From the NCBI GenBank assembly GCA_028751875.1, contig CM054144.1, positions 25,100,705 through 25,164,704 of the forward strand: a DNA stretch of 64,000 nucleotides, in the 5' to 3' direction. The first letter of the stretch is position 1; every line of letters begins with the position of its first letter. The DNA is from Rapana venosa (lineage: Eukaryota; Mollusca; Gastropoda; Neogastropoda; Muricidae). This document shows, one piece after another, positions 1-35,726 of this stretch. The notes beneath the pieces are model-generated. The model was not told the DNA's origin, ran no database searches, and saw only the letters and a list, made by a program, of their open reading frames with translations. A program made the position numbers and the translations under genes.

Positions 1-155
1 ATTCATTTACATCAGAAGAGGTTGTAGCTCTGGGGTCTCAGAGCCTAAATCATAAAAACATCATAGTTTTTGTTGTTGTAATTTTTACACAAAATAAGTG
101 AACACTGTACAATAAACCTTGCCTACCAGTAACACGTTGTTCTTGTACAACTTCA

Positions 156-9374
<9,219 letters not shown>

Positions 9375-9442
9375 GGTGTCTGATGTCGGCTGTGACTGCT
9401 GTCACAGGGGACTGACACAGTGACAGGTTTTCTACAGGTAGC
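9375..9442 (-). other. CYFIP: CYFIP 5'UTR part of exon 2
   Basis: An acceptor (TTTCTTGCAG, minus strand) ends at 9443, giving 68 untranslated bases before the start codon at 9374. This implies an upstream non-coding exon. Confidence 0.7.
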
Positions 9443-10700
9443 CTGCAAGAAAAGAAATGTTTATATAGATCAGTAATAGAGGTTGTGTTCAGTTTTGACA
9501 AAGAATACATTATTTCTTGACTCCAGTTACAGTTCATAATATCTGTTATAAAAGCAATCTTCAAAGACCTTTCTTATCAGTAATGGTATTCCGGTATTTC
9601 TCCATTACCATTGGTAGCAGTTACCATTTCAACAATAGTATTTAAGGAATAAGTGAAAGTATAACGCCAAGAGATAATATTGAGCCTAGAGGCATGTTTT
9701 TCTCAATCATTTCTACCAGTAGGTAAAAGCATATCTTCTTCACAAGAAGGGATGGAATTAGATGTACATGCAAGAATATACCACAGATGCATATTTCAGT
9801 TTTACACACTGGGTCTACTCAAAGTCTTATTAAATCTAAAAGACTTGATAGGTACTAGGTATGATAAAATCATGTTTTTGAAGACCAGAAAATCAGTTCC
9901 AACATGCCTGCCAATGAGCGATTCAAACATCTGTGACTTAAGCATCATGCATCACATAATTATGTACTCACTACTCAGCCAAACTGTGAGTATAACTGCA
10001 TGTTGTAAGATCTAATTTTAGCTGCATTCAAACAGGAATACTGAACTAATATAATTTGTAATTTTTGTTCTGTATATTTTTATAAAAAAAAAGAATATCA
10101 CTTTATCAAATATGGAGTACAAATTACATGTATGCATTAATGCTCTTCTTATTTGGGAATGTACTTTCACTTCAGTTTACAATGTTAATTCCTGTCCCCT
10201 AAAAAACCCCACAAAACCCCCCATCTTATTATTAAAAAATGCAACAAGTTGAACAACCTATTTTCCTCCTTCTCTTACTATCCATGATTACATACAACTT
10301 GGTACAACATGACCAATTTGCTTGTCACTCTGCTTTTCAACCTTTTGCTTTGTATGTTTGTGTGTCGGCTTTCAGATCAGAGAAAATGGATGCTATCTGT
10401 ACATGTGGGAGTCCTGTAACTGTAAGTGGTTCTGTGCTCAGACAATGTTTTGTTTACTGAAAAAATGCCTGTTGTTTTGGCAACTGTATATTGGTTGTTC
10501 CAAATACCAATTATCATCATAATAACTATAAATTTTTGTTCAATTCACTAAGTTCATCCACCTCATGGTATGACAAAAACTGGATATTTTATCGGAAATT
10601 ATCCTAATATAAATAAAGATTGAAAATGGCATGTGCTGTTCTGCTTTAAAAAAAGGTGCATTGACATTTTCTCCCCACATTGCACATACAACAGGCCTAA

Positions 10701-10714
10701 TCCCCCCCCCCCCC

Positions 10715-10747
<33 letters not shown>
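10701..10747. repeat. C-run followed by A-run
   Basis: A run of about 15 C passes directly into about 30 A in the first CYFIP intron. Similar C-to-A junctions occur near 2811, 41229 and 63476. Confidence 0.9.
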
Positions 10748-10750
<3 letters not shown>

Positions 10751-11268
10751 GTGTGTGTGCAGGGGTCAATACCTTTTACTCCTTTTTGTCTGAAGGCAGA
10801 AAGGAACCACAAGAAATCAAATTCAAATCATCCTATTTTCAGTATTTTGACAATGGTGCAACTACCCAACTTATACACTTCAACAAACTATCGTATTTAT
10901 ATGAAGCAGTAGCCATGATAAATTTCATGTGTTTCAGCATACAATGCATGATCCGAGCTTAGCATAGGCCTACTCTAGACTGCACAGCCATCCCTAGTTC
11001 TGAATTTATTGCTAGCCAGCACGTAAGGTCAGTAGATGAAAATGACTCTCCACGTGCCACGAGAAACCCTGTGATAATCGATTCAAGTCTTTGTTTGTGT
11101 GTGTGTATGTTCAGAACAGATGATAATAGACAAGTGAAAGGTTGTCATAGAGAATGCCCAGGATCTCCCTTAATTTAACCTATTGTAGTTCTACACATTA
11201 CTACGACAAAAAGTTAATGTTTCTCACGTCGCTGTAGCGAACTTCATACTAACTGCACACAAGCTCAC

Positions 11269-11400
11269 CTGAACTCCGCTCGTACCCTCTCAGCAGCGTG
11301 TTATCCGTATTATCTTCAAGTAATTAGAAATGAATTTACTAGTGCTAAGGTTGTTAAATATTGCAGTAGCTCACCCAACAGTAATTCACTGCAAAGTAAT
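11269..11400 (-). other. CYFIP: Probable non-coding first exon of CYFIP
   Basis: On the minus strand a strong donor, GTTCAG|GTGAGC, ends an exon at 11269. It could splice to the acceptor at 9443. The transcription start is unknown, so the upper limit is arbitrary. The assignment rests on the donor and its position only. Confidence 0.45.
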
Positions 11401-11452
11401 TGAGATTCTCTCGATTAAATAAATACAGGCTTATGCAAATGATGTCGCATCG

Positions 11453-11460
11453 ACTTCCGG
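11453..11460. promoter_or_regulatory. ETS-like site near the CYFIP promoter
   Basis: ACTTCCGG (CCGGAAGT on the other strand) is the consensus for ETS/GABP factors, common in housekeeping promoters. It lies just upstream of the inferred first CYFIP exon. A single short motif is weak evidence. Confidence 0.3.
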
Positions 11461-13261
11461 CCTGTACGTATACCAAGTTTTAATATTGTCGGTTTTTTAT
11501 TAAAAAAAACTTCCCATGAATAATGCCCTGAATTGAAGAAATGTGGTTTGTTGTTGGTATGTTAATTGTTTACCCCCCCCCCCCCCCCCCACCTTGTTAA
11601 AATAATAACTGGGAAAAAGCTTACAAATGTCTTGAATATAGATTGTTTTGACTATCTATGCCAAGCTGATAAGCCCATGATCACGTGAATCAAATAAAAA
11701 CAAAATTCTGTACACATACATTTCAGCATGAAATGTAGACCTGGTTGCATTCTCAAAACAAAGAAACAAATAATAATTAAAAAAAACCACCCTAAACAAA
11801 CAGACCCCACCCCCTACATATACAAAACAAAAGATTTTTCTGAGGTAGAAAAAAAGCCATTCCTTTTGAGAGAAAACACTTTTGAATTACTGTCTTTAAA
11901 AGGACAATTTTAAAGATTTTTATGGTAGATATATTTAAGCTTCTTTTGATACTCGTCACATGACTGCATTATACTTTATTCATACATTTTCAGAACAAAA
12001 GTCAAATTTCTCAACAAAAAAATCCGTCTGTACTGACCAGATCTAGTTATTTTTAACAGCTATCGACTCCATCTTCTTAAAATAATGTCCACCAATAGAA
12101 TCAGGGATGGAACATCAGTTTGTTTATTTTGGAGTAATTGTTTTACTAAATAAATTTTGATGGATATACTCATGAATTCTCATGTCTTGTCTGCCTCAAG
12201 GGAGACTGGAGAGAGAACAAGAATGAATAAGTGACAGTACTGCTTCATCCTTTAGGATACACCAAACCTAAGGATAGACAACTCTGGGATGGTGGAGAAG
12301 ACTGCAGTCTCCACACAAGGCTATTTTTTTTCTTATATGAGCAGGGTCAGGTTATCACTTTGCCAAATTATTTTTCTCCTGTAACCCCCAAAATTGCTGC
12401 TGCACACACAAGTGACACATGTACCAAAGTAAAGTGGTTTGTAATAACACCCGCAAAGGGATGCACTTATGGCTACCCTCTTCCCTTCCCACCATCTGGT
12501 GACACTTTTCCAACTGTGGAGAGTTACTTCTTGATTGTGTTCAAAGTGTTCTATCTTTTGCAAGGTGTTGAAATCCCAGTATTTGAGTGCAGATATGCTT
12601 TAATGAAAGCATGTCCAGGAAAACCTTTATTTTTTTTCCTTCTCAAGAGCATTTTCAGGTTGCTAAAGTAGGCCTTTCCCAAGCAGAAGGTGACACATGA
12701 GCAAGCAGATGTTGAATTTTAAAATGAGAATTGATCCCTGAACTGGATTGGGGCTACCTTAATGGTGGGTAAAAACGGTGACATACAGAAAATCTCACCA
12801 CTGGTGAATCTCGGAGTTCTAGCTGAGGACTGAGAGAGATAGAGAGAGGGAGAGGGAGAGAGAGAGAGGTGACCAAAAAGAAAAAAGGAAGTCAGAATGT
12901 GTTGACTGAGGTCAGCAGGCAGACCTCCTGCAGAGTCACAAGCGCAGGAGAAGACCTGGCACTAAGCCTTCTACCCAATATGGCCATGCAAGCAGGTTGA
13001 CAATCCGTCTGGAGAAGAAACAATGTTGTGGGTTCAATCCTATCTAAAGGCGTAAAGCTAGATTTTCTAAGTACTATCCATTGACCCATGTCACAATATA
13101 TCTTTGTTGCAAGTAGAATAACCCACAGCAACTGAAGAGTTGTCCCTGGGAAATTCTGTTTGAAAAAGCCACTCACTGAAAAAAAAGGTATACACATAGG
13201 AAGAAACAGGGAAAAAAGATGGTGCTGTGTTAGTGGGAACAGCTTTCTCCATACTTTGAAG
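11461..13261. other. Intergenic, no gene recognised
   Basis: Lies between the CYFIP 5' end and the ANAPC15 3' end. AT-rich, with a poly-C run at 11572-11590 and SINE module A at 12736-12830. The open frame at 12231-12671 has no recognisable domain. Confidence 0.6.
12736..12830 (+). repeat. SINE 3' module A copy
   Basis: Runs from GGCTACCTTAATGGTGGGTA through CACCACTGGTGAATCTCGG to TTCTAGCTGAGG, followed by a short GA-rich stretch. Confidence 0.8.
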
Positions 13262-13352
13262 AAGCTCAAAACAGAGAGATGGAAAAGGCTCATCAATGTC
13301 AAACCTCCCCAGGGAGAAACATGACAAAAAAGGAAGAAGAAGAAGCTTTCTC
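13262..13352 (+). mobile_element. Second, shorter copy of the same LINE 3' end
   Basis: Shares GAAGCTCAAAACAGAGAGA, the following ATCAATGTCAAACCTCCC and the AAAAAAGGAAGAAGAAGAA tail with 6955-7040. It is an independent 5'-truncated insertion in intergenic DNA. Confidence 0.75.
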
Positions 13353-13520
13353 CTTACTGTGATCCAAATTTCGCACAGATGAATTATAAATCTGTAGTGA
13401 CTGCAAGTTGTATACAATATAACTAAACACAATAGGGCAATCTCCAAGGGGAAATTTTCTTCTTCTCTCATTTGCTTTTACATGACATTGACAATGACAA
13501 ATTGACAATGACAAATTCTT

Positions 13521-13680
13521 TTATTTCGAGGATAATGAATAAGCACTCATGTGCTCTTTTACATCCAGTCCCCCCATTACATCGTCATATGTGTGTGAGA
13601 AAAATAATACATGTCCTTTCCAGCTCCTCTCGTGGGCCTGTACAGCTTGGTTTGCAGGGTTATCTCCGTTGAGTACACAA
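13521..13680 (-). mobile_element. Partial tRNA-SINE, tail 2 type
   Basis: Begins GAGGATAATGAATAAGCACT, then CATGTGCTCTTTTACATCCA and a CCCC run, matching the 3' tail of the copies at 21.1, 27.6, 29.0, 47.2 and 50.2 kb. The tRNA-like head is missing. Confidence 0.6.
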
Positions 13681-14034
13681 TCTTCCTCAGCAAAGGGAAA
13701 TGATCAAGGATAAGGATATAATTATTATCATTTTGCGTCTTTCTGACCAGCAGCCCTTGAGATTTACCGCTTTACTGAAGGACATTATCACATTTTTACA
13801 GTTCTGGTTTCTGTTGTATTTTGGGTTTCTCTCATAATCCGTCATATCCTAATCATTTTTTAAAAGTTTACATTATGTATGTCATCTTCTGTATGTGTTC
13901 TTTACAGCACAAAGATACAGCAATGTGTTGATGACATGCATGGTTATTTTGTTTCTTTTCACTTTTTTGCTTTGTTTTTTTATTGGAATGAAGTTGGCTC
14001 ACTCATGACATAGACAGTTTTAAACAGCCATGTT

Positions 14035-14215
14035 CACAGACACTATGGCTGAGTGGTTAGGACTGTTCCACTTCAATTCCATAGGTCCATAAAATCATAG
14101 GTTTCGAATCTCAGCGGTGTCTGGTGAATTAAGGGTGGGGATTTTTAAGATCTCCCAGGTCAACTCCAAGTGCAGACCTCTCAGTGCCTTAATTCCTTTC
14201 GTGTATATACATGCA
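14035..14215 (+). mobile_element. tRNA-derived SINE, family E
   Basis: An A-box-like TGGCTGAGTGGTTAGGAC and a B-box-like GGTTTCGAATCTC are spaced as in a tRNA gene, then a non-tRNA body (ATCTCCCAGGTCAACTCCAA) that is also found reversed at 16.3 kb. The head resembles Ser/Leu tRNAs. It is not a functional tRNA: the body continues past the 3' end and the stems do not close convincingly. Confidence 0.65.
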
Positions 14216-14300
14216 CATGCAGATCAAATATGCACATTAAGGATCCTGTAATTCATGACAGTGTTTGGTGGGTTACGGAAGCACAAAAATAACCAGCACA

Positions 14301-14402
14301 CATCCCCAAAGTCAGAATGAGGCTGCTTTATGGTGAGCAAAAACGGTTGCATACGCAAAATCTCACCATTGATGAACCTCGGAGCTCTAGCCAAGGAACC
14401 GC
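14301..14402 (+). repeat. SINE 3' module A copy
   Basis: CCCCAAAGTCAGAATGAGGC, then TCTCACCATTGATGAACCTC and GGAGCTCTAGCC, followed by a C run. A tRNA-SINE body follows at 14425. Confidence 0.8.
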
Positions 14403-14424
14403 CCCCCCCGACACCACCACCAGC

Positions 14425-14708
14425 CATACAAGTCTTTGGATGAGACTATAAACCAAGGGCCAGTGTACGAGTGCACACAGAACATCTTGCGCACATTTAA
14501 AAAACCCATTCCATCTTTTGGAAGAGTAGGCTATTTTGTGCTGAAAGGAATGGCCAACAAAATAAAAAAAAAGAAACACCACCAGTCACACACGCAAGTG
14601 TCATGTTTACACACCTTCAGAATACAACTACCTTAATGGTGAGGGGTAAAAACAGTCGCACATGCAAAATAGCACCATGGGTGAACCTCAGAGCTCTAGA
14701 CAAGGAAC
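14425..14708 (+). mobile_element. tRNA-SINE body plus module A (tail 1 type)
   Basis: Contains the body motif GGATGAGACTATAAACCAAG, then ACAGAACATCTTGCGCACAT, a TTTTGGAAGAGTAGGC block and module A (ACTACCTTAATGGTGAGG through GTGAACCTCAGAGCTCTAG). The tRNA-like head is absent. Confidence 0.7.
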
Positions 14709-15090
14709 ACACGCACCCAAAAAAAACACCACCAAAACAAACCAAAACAACAACAAACCCACACCAACAACCCCAAAACAAAACAAAAAACACCCAAACC
14801 CAGCTTTGCTATATCTTTATAAAGCCATTTGCTCAAACAAGCATGATAAACATACAGCTGAATATTTACTATGATAAAGTGCACAAAACTTGAGGTAACT
14901 ATGCAACAAAACCATGAATATGGGTTATTCTTTTCATATTGTATACAATGATTCCACTTATTTCTGTTACAGCGCAGCTGGTCAATCATTCAATGAGAAT
15001 CCAACTAAAAAAGTTTTTTTTAGAAAAGAATAATTCTGGAGTCATACACGACAACACTTAAATCAACACAGAAAATGTTTGTCTCATAAA

Positions 15091-15096
15091 TTTATT
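15091..15096 (-). terminator. Polyadenylation signal for ANAPC15
   Basis: AATAAA on the minus strand, about 90 bp after the stop in the last exon. That exon opens with a textbook acceptor (TGTGTGTTTCAG) at 15187. Confidence 0.7.
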
Positions 15097-15181
15097 GCAC
15101 ATAAGAACATAATAAAATTCCAGAACAATTTCCCAAGGGGCAGTCACTCCATTTTTCAGCAATCCCATTCTGTTCAAGTGA

Positions 15182-16887
15182 TTAATCTGAAACACACAGA
15201 AACGTAACCTCTGAACCTTGCAAAATACTGCAAGTAATGTGAATATATTATGCATTCATATTCATACTGCAACAGCAAGTCATCAATGTGTTTCACAACA
15301 GACCAATGCATCTAAAAAATTTTAAAAAATCAATCAAGCATGCTTCCCATAAAACTAAGTATGTATATGAGCATCATGTGAGTACCATATGGTGTATATA
15401 TCTGATGCCCCATGTGCAACAACCCATGCTAATATGGCAAATACCCTTGGTGGAATTCTGCACTTAAAATTACACTCTTGCAGATGAAAAAAATCCACAA
15501 ATATTTCTACACTCACAAAAAAGGGGATGTTGCATGTATTGACATGCTCCCAAGAATATATAAGAACGCCAAAACATTATGACATGAAATCCTGTTTGGT
15601 TGCATGGAGATGAAATTTGTACATTACCACACACAGACACAGACACACAAATGCTGTGTGACAAGTACAATTACACGCATAGACTCCAGAGTATTGGATC
15701 ACAGTATCAAGAGAACCAGCTATTCAATAAGTTAACCACATTCACTTACAGTTACTGGCATCATCTGCAGAATCTCTGTCATCCATCATGTCTGTGTCCA
15801 GCTCATCATCATTTGTGTCGCTTTCTTCATCATCCTCTCCTTCATCATCCTCGTCTTCATCATCCTCTTCATCCATTTGCTGTCAAAACAAAATGGTTAT
15901 TTATTTAGAATTAATTAATCTGTTTCTTGTTTGTCAGTGCTATGCAGCCAGTTTTGTTTTACACTGTGCTAACAGTTTCTCTCTTATCTTCTCTGCATTC
16001 CCTTACTGTGTTGGATGTGTAGTGCCTGGTCTTCTCAGAGTTCATGTGCTTGTAAAATCAAAATAATTCTGCTGGAGGTCTACCCACTGGCCTCAGCCAA
16101 ACCACCACATTACAACTTCAGAGCAGCTATTTTTTTCATACAGGACATAATTATATGCTGGGTATGTTTGTGTTTAACCCACTGAATACTGGCATGAGTT
16201 ACAGATCTGTAACATGCATATTTGATAATCTGTGTTTGTATTTAAATGTACACATGAAAGGGGTTAAGGCATTGGCAGGTCTGCACTTTAAGTCGATTTA
16301 GATCTCCACCATTAATTTATTAGATGCCACTGCTGAGATTTGAACCCACAACTTCATGTACTCAAGAAATTGAAGTCAAATGGTCTTAACCACTCAGTTA
16401 CTGTGTCCATCAACATGACAACAGGTTCAGAGTGTTCAATTGCATGATGAAAAGTTTCAAACACTGAATGAATTCGATAATTACAACAAAATGTTCTTAA
16501 AAAAATAATACACTATGGCAAACAAAACAGAATCTTAACAAATTACTTAATTAGAACCGATTTATGCTTATAAAAGTATAGTGCTGCTTTTACTTTACCT
16601 ATTAGTTATAGCCTCCTCTGAATATAATGAGTTCATTGATAAACAAAACACATGATGAATTGTAGGTAAAGTAACATTTAGAAGTAGTTTACAATAAGAT
16701 ATAAAACAGACAATTCTGAACGGTTAACCAACAACAAACAGCAATGAATGGACTCCTCATAAATATTATATCATATAGTTATACACAAACAGTGGATGAA
16801 ACTGAAAGGAGCTGAGTCTTGAGAAAGCATTCACAAAAACTAAAGATTTTACCCATACTCATAACTCTCATCCTCTCTCTCTTAAAG

Positions 16888-16929
<42 letters not shown>

Positions 16930-18360
16930 TACTTTTCATCAGCTATGGATTTCATTACTCATACCTCCAGAGTTTTTCCAATGGGTACAACGTGGGGATC
17001 CTTTGATCCAATGCTCTGGAGCTGGTTGAAAGAAGAGAAGGAAAAAAAAAGGATACAATTCCATGAGCAGTGTGATAATCAAGTTTTGTTTGGTTGTTTT
17101 TATTTATGAATACATATGATTTAAGACTGATACAATATGTGTGTGTGCGTGTATGTGTGTGTGTGTGTGCCTGTGCATGTGTGTGTGTGCGAGAGAAAGA
17201 GTACAGTGATGATAATTATAAATTAATAAATAATTTCAACGCAAAGGTGAATGGATAACAGATTATGGCATTGAACTTGAAGTTGGGACTTTTTCTAAAG
17301 CATGATATGGCCTATTAATTTCCATGGAAAATAATAATTCGACTAGAGGTAATCAAAAATGATGACAGTGAACATTTCCCAAGCCCCCCTAAAAAAAAAA
17401 CCCAACCCAGAATAACACTAACCTACATCCCCCCCCCCCCCCTCCTACAACAATAATATTAATAACACAAGCAAAGAAAATTAAGGGTAAACACACACAC
17501 ACACACACACAAACACACGCATACACACAAACTGTCCAAGGCCAACAACAAAGTGAACATTAGATATTCTTCTTCTCAAAGCCAATCTACAGTTCAGCAA
17601 GCGTCTATTTGTACAATATAATAAATAGAAAATCCCCAAAGAATATTATGAACATTTTGCTGTTGACCAATAAAAACCAGCATACACATAGATTGTTTTT
17701 GCCCAGGTACCATAATAATCTCAGACTTTAATAAGTCTGTAACTGTGTAAGTCAGTACGACATTACCAGGCTTGTTTATTCTTGGAGAACATTGTAGAAA
17801 AATGTACCTCACTTTTGAAAACTAGCTTCTTCAACATACACATTTAAGAAATTTTTGAAGACACATCTAAAGTAAAACACACATTGTAATGACAACTTTT
17901 CAGTTTTCTCAATGCTTTAATTTATTTCATATCTCATTATCTGCTTTCCTTTGTAAATTGTTATTCTTACCGCTATTTTGTTTTTTCTTAACTTGTCTGA
18001 ATTGAGCCATGTTGTACTGTCTTTGTTTTGCTTTATTTTAGATTGTCACTGTGAGTTTTATTAACGCTGCCTTTTGATGCTTTTAGTTTTAGAACTATAA
18101 TAATGTAAGTAAAATTTCTTGTTTTTGTGTGTCCAGGCAGAGAAAAAAGTTGTGTACACTTAACCTTTACATTTTACCTTCAATAAAAATAATTTTGACT
18201 TCACACATGCAGTGACACACAGAGTTTAGCTGCCTACCCAAGAATTATATTCTGCTTCTTGTTGTGTTTGCTGCTCGTTGTCATCACATGGCCTGTCCAC
18301 GTTGAACCACAAGCGATCAACAACATTAGGCATTAGGGATGGTAATAGCGGATTCGCCAT
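15182..18360 (-). CDS. ANAPC15: ANAPC15 (APC15), anaphase-promoting complex subunit
   Basis: A small subunit of the anaphase-promoting complex/cyclosome; in vertebrates it promotes turnover of the mitotic checkpoint complex on APC/C. Exons are 18360-18238, 17021-16965, 15879-15750 and 15186-15182 (stop), all with GT/AG borders. Exon 1 encodes LLPSLMPNVVDRLWFNVDRP, matching human FPSLFPRVTETLWFNLDRP. Exon 2 encodes LQSIGSKDPHVVPIGKTLE, like LQSIAEKDNNLVPIGKP. Exon 3 is an Asp/Glu tract, the acidic tail typical of the family. Predicted length is about 104 residues against 121 in human. The start is the first ATG, and no frameshift is seen. If the last intron is kept, the protein ends two codons later (NCK-stop instead of NY-stop). 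It is divergent with CHM. Confidence 0.93.
16255..16412 (-). mobile_element. tRNA-derived SINE, family E (reverse)
   Basis: The reverse complement carries AACTGAGTGGTTAAGACC, GGGTTCAAATCTCAGCAGTG and a body ending AAAGTGCAGACC, like the copy at 14.0 kb. It lies in the intron between ANAPC15 exons 2 and 3. Confidence 0.65.
16888..16927. repeat. (CA)n microsatellite
   Basis: A pure CA run just upstream (plus strand) of ANAPC15 exon 2. Confidence 0.9.
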
Positions 18361-18663
18361 TCTGAAGTTGCTGACTGTGTATCTAATCAAGCCTTGGCTA
18401 GGGCTAGCCTAATCACAAATTAAAATTTGAGTCGCTCCAAGATGGGAAGAGGAACTACTCTGTCGTCAGTTTTCAACCAAAGGGAAGTCACTGAACGTAC
18501 TGCTCTTGTCACGAGAACCAGCATCACTGGTGACACAACACAACCTAGACAGATCTATTCTTATAGGTGATTCATCAAGTGTACCCAGGCAGCAACGTTT
18601 AGAGAAGGACAGGTGGTTCATCTATTGTGAGTTGCAAGTTCCTTGGAAGTGAAGACATCAAAT
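18361..18663. promoter_or_regulatory. Shared divergent promoter, ANAPC15/CHM
   Basis: Only 303 bp separate the ANAPC15 start codon (minus) from the CHM start codon (plus), so both 5'UTRs and promoters must lie here or overlap. No TATA box is obvious. A YY1-like CCAAGATGGG is present at 18448-18457. This is inferred from geometry; start sites are unknown. Confidence 0.75.
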
Positions 18664-32850
<14,187 letters not shown>

Positions 32851-32954
32851 TGTACAGATTGTTCATGTCTGGAAGAAAACTGGGATATATCAGAAAAGTA
32901 TTTTCTATGAAAATCTATCAACTGCTGGGAATTCTACCTACACTTGACCAACAA

Positions 32955-32960
32955 AATAAA
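32955..32960 (+). terminator. Polyadenylation signal for CHM
   Basis: AATAAA 105 bp after the CHM stop codon. Other AATAAA motifs further on (for example near 34810) could extend the 3'UTR. Confidence 0.55.
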
Positions 32961-33385
32961 CACAAAACCAGCAGGAAGATGTTAGTAACTCTCTAAAGAT
33001 AGCTTCTTCAATTTGTGCAAGTTATAGATCTGAATGTAAGTGAAAATGTGAGAGTGTGCGTGTGTGTGTGTGTGTGTGTGTGTAGCTTTGAGATGTGTGT
33101 CAGCAAATGTTTGCTTCTTTGTGTGAACTTGTTTCTTTGCTGGAGGCATAACAAAATATATTGCTTAAACATAGTACAATTTCAGTTAACTTTCTATTGA
33201 GGTATACTGTTCTTCCATGCTGCAGACAGTATGCCTCCTCGTTAGCAGTGACTCTGAGTGATGAAATTAAAAAACAACAACAAAATAATGGGAGGATGTC
33301 TGTCAGTAGTTTTTTGTCATCAAGGAAAAAATTCATATGTTCATGTTCAATCAGATATGCAAATGAAGTTTGTGGAAGGAAGAGA

Positions 33386-33422
<37 letters not shown>

Positions 33423-33749
33423 TGAAAAGAAGAAAAACAAGGGGATATGAAGAGGGAGAGAGAGCCTATGTTTATGATTACTCTCTAATCAAGATTGAAA
33501 CAATGGATGAGGATTGAAGGTGTGTATATAAATTATCACCTGAGTAATTTCATGTGAGGTTGGCTGAAGGACTATGGAAAGAGGCTTTGTGCAATGTGTT
33601 TGCTGTTTTAACAGAGAAAGAAACTTCTGTAGTTTTGAATGAAGAGTGGTTTGGTGTGGCTTTTTGGTTTTTATATGGTCATAACCATTTTATAATCAGT
33701 GTGTGTATTTTCAGGTTAACACGTCCTTTTTTTTGTTTAACTCTTTCAT

Positions 33750-33845
33750 TCCTGAAGTTGGAATGCGGCTACCATAATGGTGGGTATAAACAGTCGCATA
33801 TGCAAAATCTCACCATTGGTGAACTTCGGAGCTATTGCTGAGAAA
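33750..33845 (+). repeat. SINE 3' module A copy
   Basis: GAAGTTGGAATGCGGCTACC, then ATCTCACCATTGGTGAACTT; the 3' end reads GGAGCTATTGCTGAG. Confidence 0.8.
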
Positions 33846-34165
33846 CGAACCCCCCACCCCGCCAAACACTTCTATATACTTTTTTCTTTCTTAAAACCCA
33901 TCAAGCTTTTTTGTAATACGCAACATGATCTAAGTATTTTGTTTAATCTTTTTGTTTGTTGTTGTGTTCTCATTTGGTTTTTATATGTCAAGTGTTTTTA
34001 TCATGCCTTCTTCGTCGTACTCTCTTTTTCCTTTAGCACTTTAATTTTAGATGTTAGTATTGCTAATCGTAGTCCTTGTATTTTGATCCACAGTGAAAGG
34101 TTATTCTGCAAGGGTAATTTATGCTGTTCTTTGGAATAAGTCCTTTATTGAATCATGCACTTGGT

Positions 34166-34201
<36 letters not shown>
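34166..34201. repeat. Run of 36 G
   Basis: The longest homopolymer in the window; one of only three long G runs on this strand. Confidence 0.95.
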
Positions 34202-34202
<1 letters not shown>

Positions 34203-34940
34203 TGGAAGATATATTTCAGAAGAGTGATTTAAAAAAAAAAAGATTTTCTCTTCTTTTTCCGTTTTTGATTATGTTGATTTGATACAAACTGGCCTTTCCA
34301 ATGAGATTGTTTTATGTGAAAACTAATGTGCGTTGTTTAGGTAGCTTCGTGCTGATATGCAGTGTTAGATTTTTTTGTTAATGTATCTGGGCATGTGGTA
34401 AGTTTATTGGAATCAAGACTCACAAACATGCAGCAAAGTGATGCAAACTAGAGAGTATTAGGCTGTGCTCAAGAATGTTTTTGTCATGTTGAGTTTGAGT
34501 TTTCATAAGCTTGTGTCCATTGTGTTGTAGACTTGCATTTCATAGACTTTTGTTTGTTTATTGTTTTGGCTTAGAAGGGTGTAGTTGATTTTTTTTATGT
34601 CATTATCCATATGCAGGATTTGTGTATAATCGTGTGACTTAGAGAAATCAACTCAATTTGTCTTTCATCTACAAAATGTGGTGTGATGAATGTAGCTGCT
34701 AATTTATGTATTGATTGGTTTCTTTGATTGTAATATTGTAAAAAAAATTTTTTAAGGCTTTGAAATGAACAAACAAGAAACACAGAAAATCTCTTGACAT
34801 TGATTGATATAATAAAGTACACTTTTTCTTGTTGCTTTTACAGAATTTGTTTAAAAGTGTCTGTTAATAACACAAGCGTGAAGAATATCACAAGTTGTAA
34901 GTACTTGTATTAAAAAAAAAGTTTTAATTCAATGCTCATA

Positions 34941-34981
<41 letters not shown>

Positions 34982-35649
34982 CTGATCTTCATCCATGTCT
35001 ATGAAAAGACTGGTAGTTGTACATGCATCTGATGTACATTGTATGAAATCATTAGCCACTCTTAGAAAAGAAAAGAAATGTTCTAATATTCTGAAATTGA
35101 TATACATGATCTGTTTCAGTGATTATTATGTTATTAATGCAATCTCTTTGGTATAAAAAATGTCAGCTTTTCCAAAACGAAGTCTTGTGCTTTTTTTTTT
35201 TTATAGTGTGAATGGAAAGTTTTCATATGTGGGTGTGGAATCTGATGCAATAACATAGTTTTCTGTTAAAAAAAAACAAAAGAAAAAAACTTCAAGAATA
35301 TGCCACCTGTTCAAACTGTTGTAACCAGTCATCTCTTCAAGATCTTTTGTTTCTGCACAGGATTCGTTTTTTCTTCAGATGCTCACCATGCATCCAACAC
35401 TTATCAGTTGTATTGCTTGCTTCAAGAGACTTTTGTTATCATCGTGATCATCATTGACAACAACAAAACTTGCCGTCATAATCAGAGCACAAAATCGTCA
35501 ATTACCTCCTCCTTGTATATTAAAGTTTGTCACAGGTAACAAGGCTTCCATCACAGATCTCTTTAAATCCTAAAACATGAATTTCACTGGTCTAAGAAGA
35601 TATCTATTAATAATCAGCAATTTATTCATCCATTTTATAAGTATTTCCC

Positions 35650-35726
35650 GAAATGAGAATCCGAGCAAAAATGGTCGCATACGCAAAAATCTTACCATTG
35701 GTGAACCTTGGAACTCTAGCTGAGAA
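35650..35726 (+). repeat. SINE 3' module A copy, 5' part lost
   Basis: AAAATGGTCGCATACGCAAA through TTACCATTGGTGAACCTTGG to CTCTAGCTGAG. Confidence 0.75.

Noticed and set aside
12231..12671. 146-codon open frame in intergenic DNA
   Set aside because: No recognisable domain, no splice or homology support, AT-rich composition like its surroundings, and it overlaps an equally open frame on the other strand.
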